Shown: one piece after another, positions 8,205-16,453 of the stretch
Numbering within the stretch: position 1 is the stretch's first letter
Layout of the letters: each line of letters begins with the position of its first letter
DNA from: Capnocytophaga cynodegmi DSM 19736
GTDB taxonomy: Bacteria; Bacteroidota; Bacteroidia; Flavobacteriales; Flavobacteriaceae
Length of the DNA: 51,851 nucleotides
Direction: 5' to 3'
Assembly: GCF_000379185.1 (NCBI RefSeq)
Contig: NZ_KB900709.1
Span: 1-51,851, forward strand
The notes under the pieces: model-generated
The model's database searches: none
What the model was told of the DNA's origin: nothing
What the model saw: only the letters and a program-made list of their open reading frames with translations
Program-made: the position numbers and the translations under genes

Positions 8205-9614
8205 ATGGGAAAGAAAAATCAGAAGTTAGTATTTGAAAATATAGAAGTCATCGATGCTGGGGCAAAGGGCAAAAGTGTAGCCAAAGCTCCTGACGGACGG
8301 GTTATTTTCCTGTCAGATGCTGTTCCAGGTGACGTAGTTGATGTGCAGACTACTAAAAAAAGAAACGCTTATTACGAAGGATTTGTAACAAAACTTCACA
8401 AATCATCAGAAAGGCGTACCGCACCCGTTTGTGAACATTTCGGGTATTGTGGGGGGTGCAAATGGCAGAATATGAGTTACGAACATCAACTTTTTTACAA
8501 ACAAAAAGAAGTTGAAAATAATCTCAAACGCTTAGGAAAAATAGAACTCCCTGAAATACAACCTATTTTAGGCTCGGAAAAAATCTATTTTTACCGCAAT
8601 AAAATGGAATTTTCTTTTTCGGATACGCGTTGGCTTACGCCTGAAGAGATAAAAGATTCAGAAAGTATTGACAATCGCAACGGCTTAGGTTTTCACATTT
8701 CAGGGGCTTGGGATAAAATTCTTGACGTTAAAAAATGCCATCTACAAGCCGACCCTTCCAACGCCATACGTTTGGCGGTAAAGCAGTTCGCTTTGAAACA
8801 CGAAATGCCTTTCTATAGCCCTCGTAATCAGTCAGGTTTCTTACGTTCGATGATGATACGAACTGCTTCCACTGGTGAGCTTATGGTGGTTATTCAGTTT
8901 TTTGAGGAAAATAAAACTCAACGGGAGTTGCTGCTCGATTTTCTGTCAGAAAAATTCCCGCAAATTACATCGCTTCAATACATTATCAATGGAAAAGCAA
9001 ACGATTCTATTTACGATCAAGAAATTATTTGCTACAAAGGACGCGATTATATCTATGAGGAAATGGAAGGTTTGCGGTTTAAAATCAATGCTAAGTCCTT
9101 CTATCAGACTAATTCCGAACAGGCTTATGAACTTTACAAAGTGGCTCGTGATTTTGCCCAGCTAACGGGAAATGAATTGGTGTACGACCTTTATACCGGA
9201 ACGGGTACTATTGCTCAATTCGTGGCAAAGAAAGCCCGAAAAGTAGTTGGTGTAGAGGCAGTTCCGGAAGCTATTGAAGATGCCAAAGTCAATGCCCAAA
9301 ACAATAATATTACGAACGTAAGTTTTTTTGTGGGAGATATGAAAAACGTTTTCAATGAGGCGTTTATAGCTGAAAACGGAGTACCTGACCTTATCATTAC
9401 CGACCCACCTCGCGACGGAATGCACAAGGACGTGGTGCAACAAATCCTCAACATTGCTCCGCCTAAAGTGGTGTATGTGAGTTGTAATTCCGCCACGCAA
9501 GCACGTGATTTGGCGTTGATGGACGCAATGTACAAGGTCACCAAAGTGCAACCTGTCGATATGTTTCCGCAGACGCACCACGTAGAAAATGTAGTACTTT
9601 TGGAAAAACGATAA
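8205..9614 (+). CDS. rlmD: 23S rRNA (uracil-1939-C5)-methyltransferase RlmD
   Basis: This SAM-dependent enzyme methylates U1939 of 23S rRNA. It has an N-terminal TRAM domain (first ~65 residues), the iron-sulfur cysteines CEHFGYCGGC plus a later KKCHLQ, the SAM-binding segment VYDLYTGTGTIAQF, DPPRDGMH, and the catalytic Cys in YVSCNSATQARDL. I choose ATG 8205 (469 residues). The in-frame TTG 39 bp earlier is the -33 box of the promoter. Base composition is visibly more GC-rich than its neighbours. TGACGTCA palindromes flank the gene on both sides. The family also includes the paralogous RlmC/RlmCD, so the exact uridine is by homology only. Confidence 0.9.
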   Translation: MGKKNQKLVFENIEVIDAGAKGKSVAKAPDGRVIFLSDAVPGDVVDVQTTKKRNAYYEGFVTKLHKSSERRTAPVCEHFGYCGGCKWQNMSYEHQLFYKQKEVENNLKRLGKIELPEIQPILGSEKIYFYRNKMEFSFSDTRWLTPEEIKDSESIDNRNGLGFHISGAWDKILDVKKCHLQADPSNAIRLAVKQFALKHEMPFYSPRNQSGFLRSMMIRTASTGELMVVIQFFEENKTQRELLLDFLSEKFPQITSLQYIINGKANDSIYDQEIICYKGRDYIYEEMEGLRFKINAKSFYQTNSEQAYELYKVARDFAQLTGNELVYDLYTGTGTIAQFVAKKARKVVGVEAVPEAIEDAKVNAQNNNITNVSFFVGDMKNVFNEAFIAENGVPDLIITDPPRDGMHKDVVQQILNIAPPKVVYVSCNSATQARDLALMDAMYKVTKVQPVDMFPQTHHVENVVLLEKR

Positions 9615-10004
9615 GAGCCGAAAATACGTTCCAAACAGAAACGTACGTACACTTTAAAAAAGATTGACGTGCGTTTGAAAATTTTCTGACGTCAAGAAAT
9701 TTATTTTCTGACGTCAGTTTTTTTTCAAATTGACGTACGTTTTTTAGATTCCTGATGTTCATTTAATTATAAACATCATTTTTATTTGTTGATAATTGTA
9801 CAACGAAGCTAATGTTTTATAAGTACATCTTTTTATTTTCTAACGGAAAGAAATTACAAGTTACACGTTTTCAGATTTATTTTTGTTGTGAAAATCAAAA
9901 ACACTTTGACTGGAAAGTATTTTAACTTTGACGTCAAAGTGTTTTCAGTTTACAGGCAAAGTGTTTTTAGTTTGCCGTATGTTTTTTAATCATTGTCAGG
10001 CGAA
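9615..10004. other. Repeat-rich convergent intergenic region between rlmD and ostA-like
   Basis: This 390-bp gap has no convincing gene. It holds the rlmD terminator, two TGACGTCA palindromes within it (9687-9694, 9709-9716), further TGACGT(a/g)C copies at 9665 and 9731, and a 16-bp perfect palindrome centred on another TGACGTCA (9925-9940). It also holds a 13-bp inverted repeat (9898-9910 with 9933-9945) and two direct copies of CAAAGTGTTTTyAGTTT (9935 and 9957, 22-bp spacing). The rest (about 9740-9890) is plain AT-rich sequence. Confidence 0.7.
9686..9725 (+). terminator. Intrinsic terminator of rlmD built from two TGACGTCA palindromes
   Basis: CTGACGTCA (9686-9694) pairs with TGACGTCAG (9709-9717). 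A further GAAA/TTTC pairing inside and a run of eight T (9718-9725) directly after the stem give a classic intrinsic terminator. Confidence 0.8.
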
Positions 10005-11651
10005 TTATTTTTCAGTTTCGGTAGAAGCTTCTTCATCTTGCTCAGCATTTAGTTTCGCTTCTTCTATATCAACTTCTTCAGGTTCCTTAGGTCCTTGAAT
10101 TTTAATAGGTTGTTGTTTCTTTTCTTCCTCGCTAAAAATTTCATCTTTACTTGCGATTCGTTCGTCGCCTCGCCATATAAATTCTCGGAACTTGCGGTCG
10201 TTCTTATGAAGTTTGTCTTCTGGATATAAATCTCCTACAGGTTGTGTGATAAATACGACCTTCTCAACTTGTTGTTGCTCATCTAAATGCAGTTTGATGT
10301 GACTACAAGTGAGCTTGTTGATGCCTACCATTTCTTTTTTGTCATTGTAGACGTAATAGATAGATTCCGTATTTTGGAGGAAATCAATTTGCTTGAGCTG
10401 ATTTTTCTTGAATTTGCCATACAGAACTTTTCCCTTTACTTGATTGTATCCGTCGCTCAGCGTATCTTTTTCAACCACGAGGGCATTATTGAACACTTTG
10501 AGCGAATCTAACTGTTCAGTTTTTGTATTGGCTATCAGGTGGATACTATCACCAGTCATTTGGCTCTCCCCTGTCCAAACCACAGGCTTACCTATAAGTT
10601 GAGTAAGTCCACTAAATTCGTTGGAATGGATAGAGTCACATTTTGCCTGCATATCCGATTTAAAAATACGAGCATCGGGGAACACTCTGATTGTTCTGTT
10701 CTGTTCCTTTCCTGTAACCAGTATCTTCTTTCCGTGCATATACATTGAATCTTTTTCAATCAATGAAATGATTACAGGTTTTTTGGTGATGAACATAGAG
10801 TCTTTCGCTTTGTGAATTTCGCCATAATGTCCCTTAACAATGGTATTATTGATGGTATCAATCACAACAATATTATTTGTCCCTGAGGCAAATTGTTTCT
10901 TCTTATCGAAGTACAAACTATCTCCTTTCAGTGTTTTTAAGTCGTAATCGATAGTTGCATTTTTCATAAAGTACCCTTCTTCTTTACGTGTATCGTAAAA
11001 GCCTCGTTCACAATAAACTTTATAGTCCTGCCCTGTAATTGTTGTCGCTCCGTAGAAGTAAGCATTTCCTGTGGGGTGATAGTAGTCCAATATTTGCGAG
11101 TCAACCACGAAATCTTTATTTACAATTTTTACTGAATTAGTAAATTGATTTTTCTTTTTGGTAATGAAGTACTTGCCTGTTTTGCTGGTCAGTTCGTTTT
11201 CCACATCGGTGATTTTACCGAAGTTGTTATAATAGGCTTCTTGTGTATTTCTGTCGAGGAAAAGCTCTTCTGTTTCAAGAGTCATTGTTTCGTTCTTCAG
11301 TACTACATTTTCTTTAGCTACAGCTGTTTTAAGGTTTCCGTTGTAGGAAATGTATTGGCTATTCATTTGTAAGGTATCCCCTTGCTGTACAAATATATCT
11401 CCGTGAGCAATCACAAGATTTTTTTCTTCATAAAGTACTGCCAGATTACACCAAATATCCAATCCTTGATGCCTGAACTGAACTTTATTTCCGTCGGATT
11501 TGAAAATGGTAGCTCCAGGATATTTTGCGTTATCAATAGTGAATTCACCTCCGTAGACAATCTCAATACGTTTTATTTTTGGGTCATTATTTTGAGCCAA
11601 AGAAGGTAAAGAAATTGCTAACAAACTGATGATAAATAAAATATATCTCAT
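10005..11651 (-). CDS. OstA/LptA-like periplasmic protein (lipopolysaccharide transport)
   Basis: A 548-residue exported protein with a signal peptide (MRYILFIISLLAISLPSLAQ) and repeated beta-rich OstA/LptA-type segments, for example the pattern GDIFVQQGDTLQMNSQYISY and similar units further on. OstA/LptA proteins form the periplasmic bridge carrying LPS to the outer membrane. The Bacteroidota OstA-like version is much longer than E. coli LptA (~185 residues). The C-terminal tail (last ~50 residues) is Glu/Lys-rich and probably disordered. It is 65 bp downstream of the DUF5683 gene without a clear own promoter, so it may be the last gene of the ybaB-parAB block. Confidence 0.8.
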   Translation of the reverse strand: MRYILFIISLLAISLPSLAQNNDPKIKRIEIVYGGEFTIDNAKYPGATIFKSDGNKVQFRHQGLDIWCNLAVLYEEKNLVIAHGDIFVQQGDTLQMNSQYISYNGNLKTAVAKENVVLKNETMTLETEELFLDRNTQEAYYNNFGKITDVENELTSKTGKYFITKKKNQFTNSVKIVNKDFVVDSQILDYYHPTGNAYFYGATTITGQDYKVYCERGFYDTRKEEGYFMKNATIDYDLKTLKGDSLYFDKKKQFASGTNNIVVIDTINNTIVKGHYGEIHKAKDSMFITKKPVIISLIEKDSMYMHGKKILVTGKEQNRTIRVFPDARIFKSDMQAKCDSIHSNEFSGLTQLIGKPVVWTGESQMTGDSIHLIANTKTEQLDSLKVFNNALVVEKDTLSDGYNQVKGKVLYGKFKKNQLKQIDFLQNTESIYYVYNDKKEMVGINKLTCSHIKLHLDEQQQVEKVVFITQPVGDLYPEDKLHKNDRKFREFIWRGDERIASKDEIFSEEEKKQQPIKIQGPKEPEEVDIEEAKLNAEQDEEASTETEK

Positions 11652-11716
11652 TCGGACAGGATTTGATACACGTATTTTAAAAAAATTATTTCTGATTTTT
11701 CTTTAAGAAGAAAGTA

Positions 11717-12325
11717 TTAAAAACGATATTGCATTGTTATCCCAAACATAGGCTTTGCATTTATTTCATTTGATTCAAAGAAAGGTTCAAAAGAAAGACG
11801 CTCATCTACATTGAATTGCTTTAAGTGTGCATCTACATTGGCTTCGATGATATTCAAAGCATACAAACCTGCCGTAATTAACAGGGACAACTCCTGATTT
11901 CTTCTGTAAAATTGCTGAGCCCTACGCAAACCATCTGTACTTAAACGAGGCTGACCATCACTCCTATTTCCATAAAATTCGTCGTCGGTATGTCCTGCAA
12001 TTCGCCTTTTATAAGCCGTTTGATATCTGTTAAATTCTTTCGTATTGCGAATGTAGAAATAAACTCCTGTACCAATGGCTCCATAAACGAGAGGAACTTT
12101 CCAATAACTTTTGTTATAAATTTGTCCCAAACCTGGAAGAATTGCGGAATAAAATGCTGCCTTAGCAGGAGAAAGAGGGTCTGTATTCCAAGTAGGTTGT
12201 TGTATCGTTTTAAATTCACTTTTTACAGCTTTAGCCTGTATTGTATCTTGCAAACCAGCTGATTGTGCATAAGATACATACAGGCCAAGCCACATTATAA
12301 ATATGAAAACAATTGATTTAGACAT
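11717..12325 (-). CDS. DUF5683 family protein, exported
   Basis: A 202-residue protein with an N-terminal signal peptide ending near SYAQS and a core segment (LPGLGQIYNKSYWKVPLVYG, then FYIRNTKEFNRYQ) that identifies DUF5683. The family is conserved beside parA/parB in Bacteroidota; its function is unknown to me. There are one or two short hydrophobic stretches in the core and a beta-like C-terminus ending in aromatic-x-Phe, so an outer-membrane link is possible. Its ATG overlaps the parB stop by 8 bp, implying translational coupling. Confidence 0.8.
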   Translation of the reverse strand: MSKSIVFIFIMWLGLYVSYAQSAGLQDTIQAKAVKSEFKTIQQPTWNTDPLSPAKAAFYSAILPGLGQIYNKSYWKVPLVYGAIGTGVYFYIRNTKEFNRYQTAYKRRIAGHTDDEFYGNRSDGQPRLSTDGLRRAQQFYRRNQELSLLITAGLYALNIIEANVDAHLKQFNVDERLSFEPFFESNEINAKPMFGITMQYRF

Positions 12326-13259
12326 TTTTATTCAACAAACTTTGAATACGTTTAAAATCTTCTTCCGAAGAAAAAGGAATTGTTAATGATCCTTTACCAT
12401 TTTTAGCAACTTTCACAGAAACTTTAGTGCCAAAAAAGTGACTAAAATTGTCCAAATTTTCCTGAATATATGAAGGAATTCCTGCTTTTAGATTTTGGCT
12501 CTTAGAGGTTTCAATTTCTGACTTTTTACCTTCAGTAGTTTGCAAATCAGGATTTTGAATTCTGCGAACCAAATCTTCTGTTTCACGAACGGACAAATTT
12601 TGCGAAATAATTTCTTGATAAATATCCACCTGTTGTTCAGGATTTTCAATGGTAATTATGGCACGTCCGTGTCCCATAGAAATAAAACCATCACGAATTC
12701 CTGTTTGGATTACAGGAGCTAATTTTAAGAGTCTTAGGTAATTAGTGATTGTAGAGCGTTTTTTACCAACACGTTTGCTCATTTGGTCTTGAGTGAGATT
12801 AATTTCCTCAATTAGTCGTTGGTAAGAAAGTGCTATTTCAATTGGGTCTAAATCTTGGCGTTGGATATTTTCAACCAAAGCCATCGTCAAGGATTCGTTA
12901 TCATCTGCGATACGAACATAAGCAGGAATGGTTTTCAGTCCAGCCAATTTTGAAGCTCTAAAACGACGCTCACCAGAAATTAATTCGAACTTATTAAATC
13001 CAATTTTCCGAACAGTAATTGGTTGAATAACACCTAATTCCTGAATAGATGAAGCCAACCCTTCAAGTTCTTCTTCATTAAAAGAAGTTCGGGGTTGAAA
13101 AGGATTTACTTCTATAAAATCAAGCTCCAATTCAATGATGTTACCTACTATTTTTTCAGCGTTTTTATCTTTTGCTGAATTAATGTCATTATCTGGGTTA
13201 TTTCCAAATATGACAGAAACACCTCTTCCTAAGGCTTGTTTTTTGAATGTTTTAGCCAT
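12318..13259 (-). CDS. parB: Chromosome-partitioning protein ParB
   Basis: ParB is the CTP-dependent clamp that loads at parS sites and works with ParA in origin segregation. This 313-residue protein has the N-terminal nuclease-like/CTPase domain with the SGERRFRASKLAG motif. A helix-turn-helix segment follows (QDQMSKRVGKKRSTITNYLR), and there is a C-terminal dimerisation region after a low-complexity linker. It lies 9 bp downstream of parA. No full parS site (TGTTTCACGTGAAACA) was found in the window. Confidence 0.95.
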   Translation of the reverse strand: MAKTFKKQALGRGVSVIFGNNPDNDINSAKDKNAEKIVGNIIELELDFIEVNPFQPRTSFNEEELEGLASSIQELGVIQPITVRKIGFNKFELISGERRFRASKLAGLKTIPAYVRIADDNESLTMALVENIQRQDLDPIEIALSYQRLIEEINLTQDQMSKRVGKKRSTITNYLRLLKLAPVIQTGIRDGFISMGHGRAIITIENPEQQVDIYQEIISQNLSVRETEDLVRRIQNPDLQTTEGKKSEIETSKSQNLKAGIPSYIQENLDNFSHFFGTKVSVKVAKNGKGSLTIPFSSEEDFKRIQSLLNKNV

Positions 13260-13268
13260 TTATGCGAT

Positions 13269-14036
13269 TTAAACTTTATTTTTATCAATAATTTCTTGTG
13301 CCAAATTAATATGGTTTGTAGCTCCTTTACTAGTTGCGTCATAGTTTATGATTGTTTCACCAAAACTCGGAGCCTCACTCAAACGTACATTTCGCTGGAT
13401 AATCGTTTTGAAAACCATATCACTAAAGTGCTTTTGAACCTCTTCAACTACCTGATTTGAAAGACGCAAACGAGCGTCATACATTGTTAAAAGAAGTCCT
13501 TCAATATCCAAATTCGGATTGAATACTTTTTGTACTTGTTTAACCGTATTTAAGAGTTTGCCAAGCCCTTCCAAAGCAAAATATTCACACTGAATAGGGA
13601 TAATAACAGAGTTAGCCGCTGTAAGTGCATTTAGTGTAATTAAGCCCAATGAAGGAGCACAATCAATTAAAATATAATCATATTGGTCTTTGATAGGTTC
13701 TAAAGCTTTTTTGAGCATAAACTCACGCTGTTCCTTATCAACTAGCTCAATCTCAATAGCAACCAAGTCAATATGTGCTGCGATTAAATCTAAATTAGGA
13801 GATTCTGTGTGGATAATCATATCCTTTGCTTCCACAGTATGCTCTAAAAGCTCGTAAGTTCCGTGCTCAATTGAATCAATATCAACCCCTAACCCTGAAG
13901 TAGCATTTGCTTGAGGGTCAGCATCAATAAGTAACACCTTCTTCTCAAGTACTCCTAAAGAAGCTGCCAGATTCACTGAAGTTGTAGTTTTTCCTACTCC
14001 CCCTTTTTGATTTGCAACAGCAATTATTTTGCCCAT
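13269..14036 (-). CDS. parA: Chromosome-partitioning ATPase ParA
   Basis: A 255-residue Walker-type ATPase of the ParA/Soj class. The deviant Walker A KGGVGKTT lies near the N-terminus, LLIDADPQAN gives the A' motif and ILIDCAPSLG the Walker B. The short form without an N-terminal DNA-binding domain is typical of chromosomal ParA. It is followed after 9 bp by parB and preceded after 57 bp by ybaB, all leftward, and likely driven from the promoter upstream of ybaB. Confidence 0.95.
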   Translation of the reverse strand: MGKIIAVANQKGGVGKTTTSVNLAASLGVLEKKVLLIDADPQANATSGLGVDIDSIEHGTYELLEHTVEAKDMIIHTESPNLDLIAAHIDLVAIEIELVDKEQREFMLKKALEPIKDQYDYILIDCAPSLGLITLNALTAANSVIIPIQCEYFALEGLGKLLNTVKQVQKVFNPNLDIEGLLLTMYDARLRLSNQVVEEVQKHFSDMVFKTIIQRNVRLSEAPSFGETIINYDATSKGATNHINLAQEIIDKNKV

Positions 14037-14093
14037 AATCTTAAATTTTAATTATCTTGAAAGTAATATTTTATTGGTGATTAAAGCTCTTTA

Positions 14094-14408
14094 CTAAAAA
14101 AGACCAGGTATGTTAGGCATTCCTTGTTTGGCAACTGCAGCTAACTCATTTTCATTGATTTGTGTAGCTTTTTCAATCGCTTTATTTAGTGTGAGCACCA
14201 AGTAGTCTTCCAATTCTTCTTTATCAGAAAGTAAACTTTCATTGATTTGAATAGATTTTATTTCCCGATTGGCTGTTATGGTAACTTTTATTTCACCATT
14301 TGATGAAACTTCATCTATTAAAACATTATTTAAACGTTGTTTTGTTTCTTCAATTTTTTGCTGGGTTTCTTTTAATTTACCCATCATTCCCATAAGATCT
14401 CCAAACAT
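14094..14408 (-). CDS. YbaB/EbfC family nucleoid-associated protein
   Basis: A 104-residue protein of the YbaB/EbfC family, which form small DNA-binding dimers. The start [23 protein letters not shown] gives the amphipathic N-terminal helix. The [19 protein letters not shown] strand region and a C-terminal helix follow, all normal for the family. In many bacteria ybaB sits next to dnaX/recR; here it leads the parA-parB block, so it may be co-expressed with chromosome segregation genes. Confidence 0.9.
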   Translation of the reverse strand: MFGDLMGMMGKLKETQQKIEETKQRLNNVLIDEVSSNGEIKVTITANREIKSIQINESLLSDKEELEDYLVLTLNKAIEKATQINENELAAVAKQGMPNIPGLF

Positions 14409-14434
14409 ATTTTATTTTAATTTTTCTGTGTGGA

Positions 14435-14464
14435 CAAAAGTAGTAATTTTTTTTGAAGTAACAA
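14435..14464 (-). promoter_or_regulatory. Consensus promoter of the ybaB-parA-parB block
   Basis: On the minus strand TTG (14462-14464) is followed after 19 bp by TACTTTTG (14435-14442), about 26 nt from the ybaB ATG. This is a full match to the Bacteroidota consensus. Confidence 0.75.
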
Positions 14465-14610
14465 GTTTGCAAAATTAGGGGTATGTAAAATCAATTTATA
14501 TTTTTTTGAAAGTGTACAGATTTCTAACATTTTACATTTTTTGTTTTAGAATACTGAAAAATCATTTCAATCTTAAGTAAAAAATACGTGTGAATTCTTT
14601 GCATATTTCG

Positions 14611-14618
14611 TATTTTTG
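14611..14618 (+). promoter_or_regulatory. -7 box of murB
   Basis: TATTTTTG lies 41 bp before the murB ATG. A clear TTG at the proper distance is missing, so this is a partial match. Confidence 0.45.
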
Positions 14619-14659
14619 CAAAAAGAAATTTTACAAAAATCATAATAAAAAATACAATT

Positions 14660-15679
14660 ATGGTAAATAAAGTATATTCACAAAAGAAATTATCTTTAAA
14701 ACCTTACAATACATTTAATATAGATGTTCAAGCAAATGATTTTATTAAAATTCAAACTGAAGAAGAATTAATTAATGCATTACAACAATTTCCTAATCCC
14801 TTTATTTTAGGAGGTGGTAGTAATATGCTTTTGACCCAAAATATTGAAAAACCTGTATTTCACATACAACTCAAAGGAATTTTTATAGAAAAAGAAACAG
14901 AAGATTTCGTTTGGATTAAAGCTCAGGCAGGTGAAAACTGGCACAAATTTGTTTTACATACGCTAAATCAAGGGTTTGGAGGACTTGAAAATCTGTCGCT
15001 CATACCAGGTAATGTGGGGACTACCCCCATACAAAATATAGGAGCTTATGGTATTGAAATCAAAGATGTTATGGAGAATTGTGAAGCGATTCACGTGAAA
15101 ACATATAAAAAGAAAACCTTCTCCAATGCTGATTGCAAATTTGCGTATCGTGAATCTATATTTAAAAATGAAGAAAAAGATAATTATATAATTACTTCTG
15201 TTACGTTCAAACTTACCAAAAGAAATCACGTTTTACATACAGAGTATGGTGCTATAAAAGACGTTTTATCTCAAAGAGAAATTAAAAATCCAACCCCAAA
15301 AGACATTTCAGAAGCGGTTATTTTTATTCGCGAAAGCAAATTGCCTGACCCTAAAAAAATAGGAAATAGCGGAAGTTTTTTTAAAAATCCTATTGTGACA
15401 AAGATGAAATTTAAGAAACTTCAAGAAAAATATCCTAAAATGCCTTTTTATGAATTAAATCAGGAAGAGGTAAAAATACCAGCAGGTTGGTTAATAGACA
15501 CTTGTAAATTAAAAGGTTACAGAAAAGGTGATGCGGGCGTACACGAAAAACAAGCCCTTGTTTTAGTGAATTATGGAAATGCTACTGGCTCAGAAATTTT
15601 CGAAATTGCTCATTTTGTTAAAAATAAGGTAAAGGAAAATTTTGATATAGAATTAGAGTTTGAAGTCAATATTTTTTAA
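14660..15679 (+). CDS. murB: UDP-N-acetylenolpyruvoylglucosamine reductase MurB
   Basis: MurB is the FAD enzyme that reduces UDP-GlcNAc-enolpyruvate to UDP-MurNAc in peptidoglycan synthesis. The 339-residue protein has the FAD-binding segment ILGGGSNMLL, IPGNVGTTPIQNIGAYG, FAYRESIFK (type I MurB pattern), the Ser-containing GNSGSFFKNP near the active site, and the C-terminal VHEKQALVLVNYGNATG. Length and motif order are those of the E. coli-like type I enzymes. It is monocistronic and faces a leftward gene pair downstream. Confidence 0.95.
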   Translation: MVNKVYSQKKLSLKPYNTFNIDVQANDFIKIQTEEELINALQQFPNPFILGGGSNMLLTQNIEKPVFHIQLKGIFIEKETEDFVWIKAQAGENWHKFVLHTLNQGFGGLENLSLIPGNVGTTPIQNIGAYGIEIKDVMENCEAIHVKTYKKKTFSNADCKFAYRESIFKNEEKDNYIITSVTFKLTKRNHVLHTEYGAIKDVLSQREIKNPTPKDISEAVIFIRESKLPDPKKIGNSGSFFKNPIVTKMKFKKLQEKYPKMPFYELNQEEVKIPAGWLIDTCKLKGYRKGDAGVHEKQALVLVNYGNATGSEIFEIAHFVKNKVKENFDIELEFEVNIF

Positions 15680-15748
15680 AAAATTGATTTTCAATTAAAA
15701 ACAATTGTTATGATTTTTTCAATTTGAATCTTAGTAAATAGGTATTTG

Positions 15749-16396
15749 CTATTCATTTTTTATGATAACAAACTGAGCTTTAGAACCTGTTGCTAAATTC
15801 CATTGATTTTGGGCAATAACCTTTCCACTATCGTCCAAAACTCTGAAGTCTGCTGTGTTAGGACCTGATTCTCCCTGATTTAAAGCTAAAAATTCAATTT
15901 TATTGAATCCAGGTTTTAAATTAATTTGAAAGCCATTATATTCTCCTAATAGAAGAATATCGTGAATTTCAACTTTGTCATTTACTAAAATGCTAACTCT
16001 ATCACCATCAATGGCTTGATAATCTCTACAGTACACATTCACAAATCCGCCATTACTTACGAAATCTCCAAAAAATTGATTCCCTTTTGGAGCATTATAT
16101 TCTTCCCTTTTATGGTCGTTTAAAACGCCATAATTAGGCTTAAAGTCTATTTTTCGTCGTATCAAATCACTTTTTTTTGTGAAATTAATCTCTTTTTCTG
16201 GTGTTTTTAGTAGAGAACCTGATTCGTCTTTTTTTGTAGATAAAGGTAAAGAAAATAGATTATCAGATGAATTAAGTTCGGGAGCATTTTCAAGTGGAAC
16301 TACAACGGGAACTTGTTTTTTTGAAGTTTCAAAAGTTTGTGCTTTGGCAAAATTAATAGCTAAACACAAAAAGCAAATAAAAATACTTTTTTTCAT
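15749..16396 (-). CDS. Secreted protein of unknown function
   Basis: A 215-residue protein with a clear signal peptide (MKKSIFICFLCLAINFAKAQ). The central part is Lys/Ser/Glu-rich and probably flexible. The C-terminal half, from about residue 105, is beta-rich and contains the pattern VYCRDYQAIDGDRVSILVND and a LKPGFNKIEFLALNQGESGPNTA segment, suggesting a compact Ig-like or jelly-roll domain. I do not recognise a named family. It lies 57 bp downstream of the MFS carrier gene in the same direction and may be co-transcribed with it. Confidence 0.7.
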   Translation of the reverse strand: MKKSIFICFLCLAINFAKAQTFETSKKQVPVVVPLENAPELNSSDNLFSLPLSTKKDESGSLLKTPEKEINFTKKSDLIRRKIDFKPNYGVLNDHKREEYNAPKGNQFFGDFVSNGGFVNVYCRDYQAIDGDRVSILVNDKVEIHDILLLGEYNGFQINLKPGFNKIEFLALNQGESGPNTADFRVLDDSGKVIAQNQWNLATGSKAQFVIIKNE

Positions 16397-16453
16397 AACA
16401 AATTCATATTAAGTCATCAAAAAATAAATTTAAACTTTGATGAGTTTCATTGA

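Noticed and set aside
9215-9652. 145-codon open frame on the minus strand opposite rlmD
   Set aside because: It lies opposite a strongly conserved gene, begins within the downstream gap and resembles no protein family; a shadow frame.
12579-12594. TGTTTCACG inside parB resembles half of a parS site
   Set aside because: The second half (AACGGAC) does not match TGAAACA, so it is not a palindromic parS; the match is in coding sequence and probably chance.
15680-15748. AATTGA/TCAATT hairpin between murB and the convergent secreted-protein gene
   Set aside because: Only six A/T-rich pairs with a tiny loop; too weak to call a terminator.
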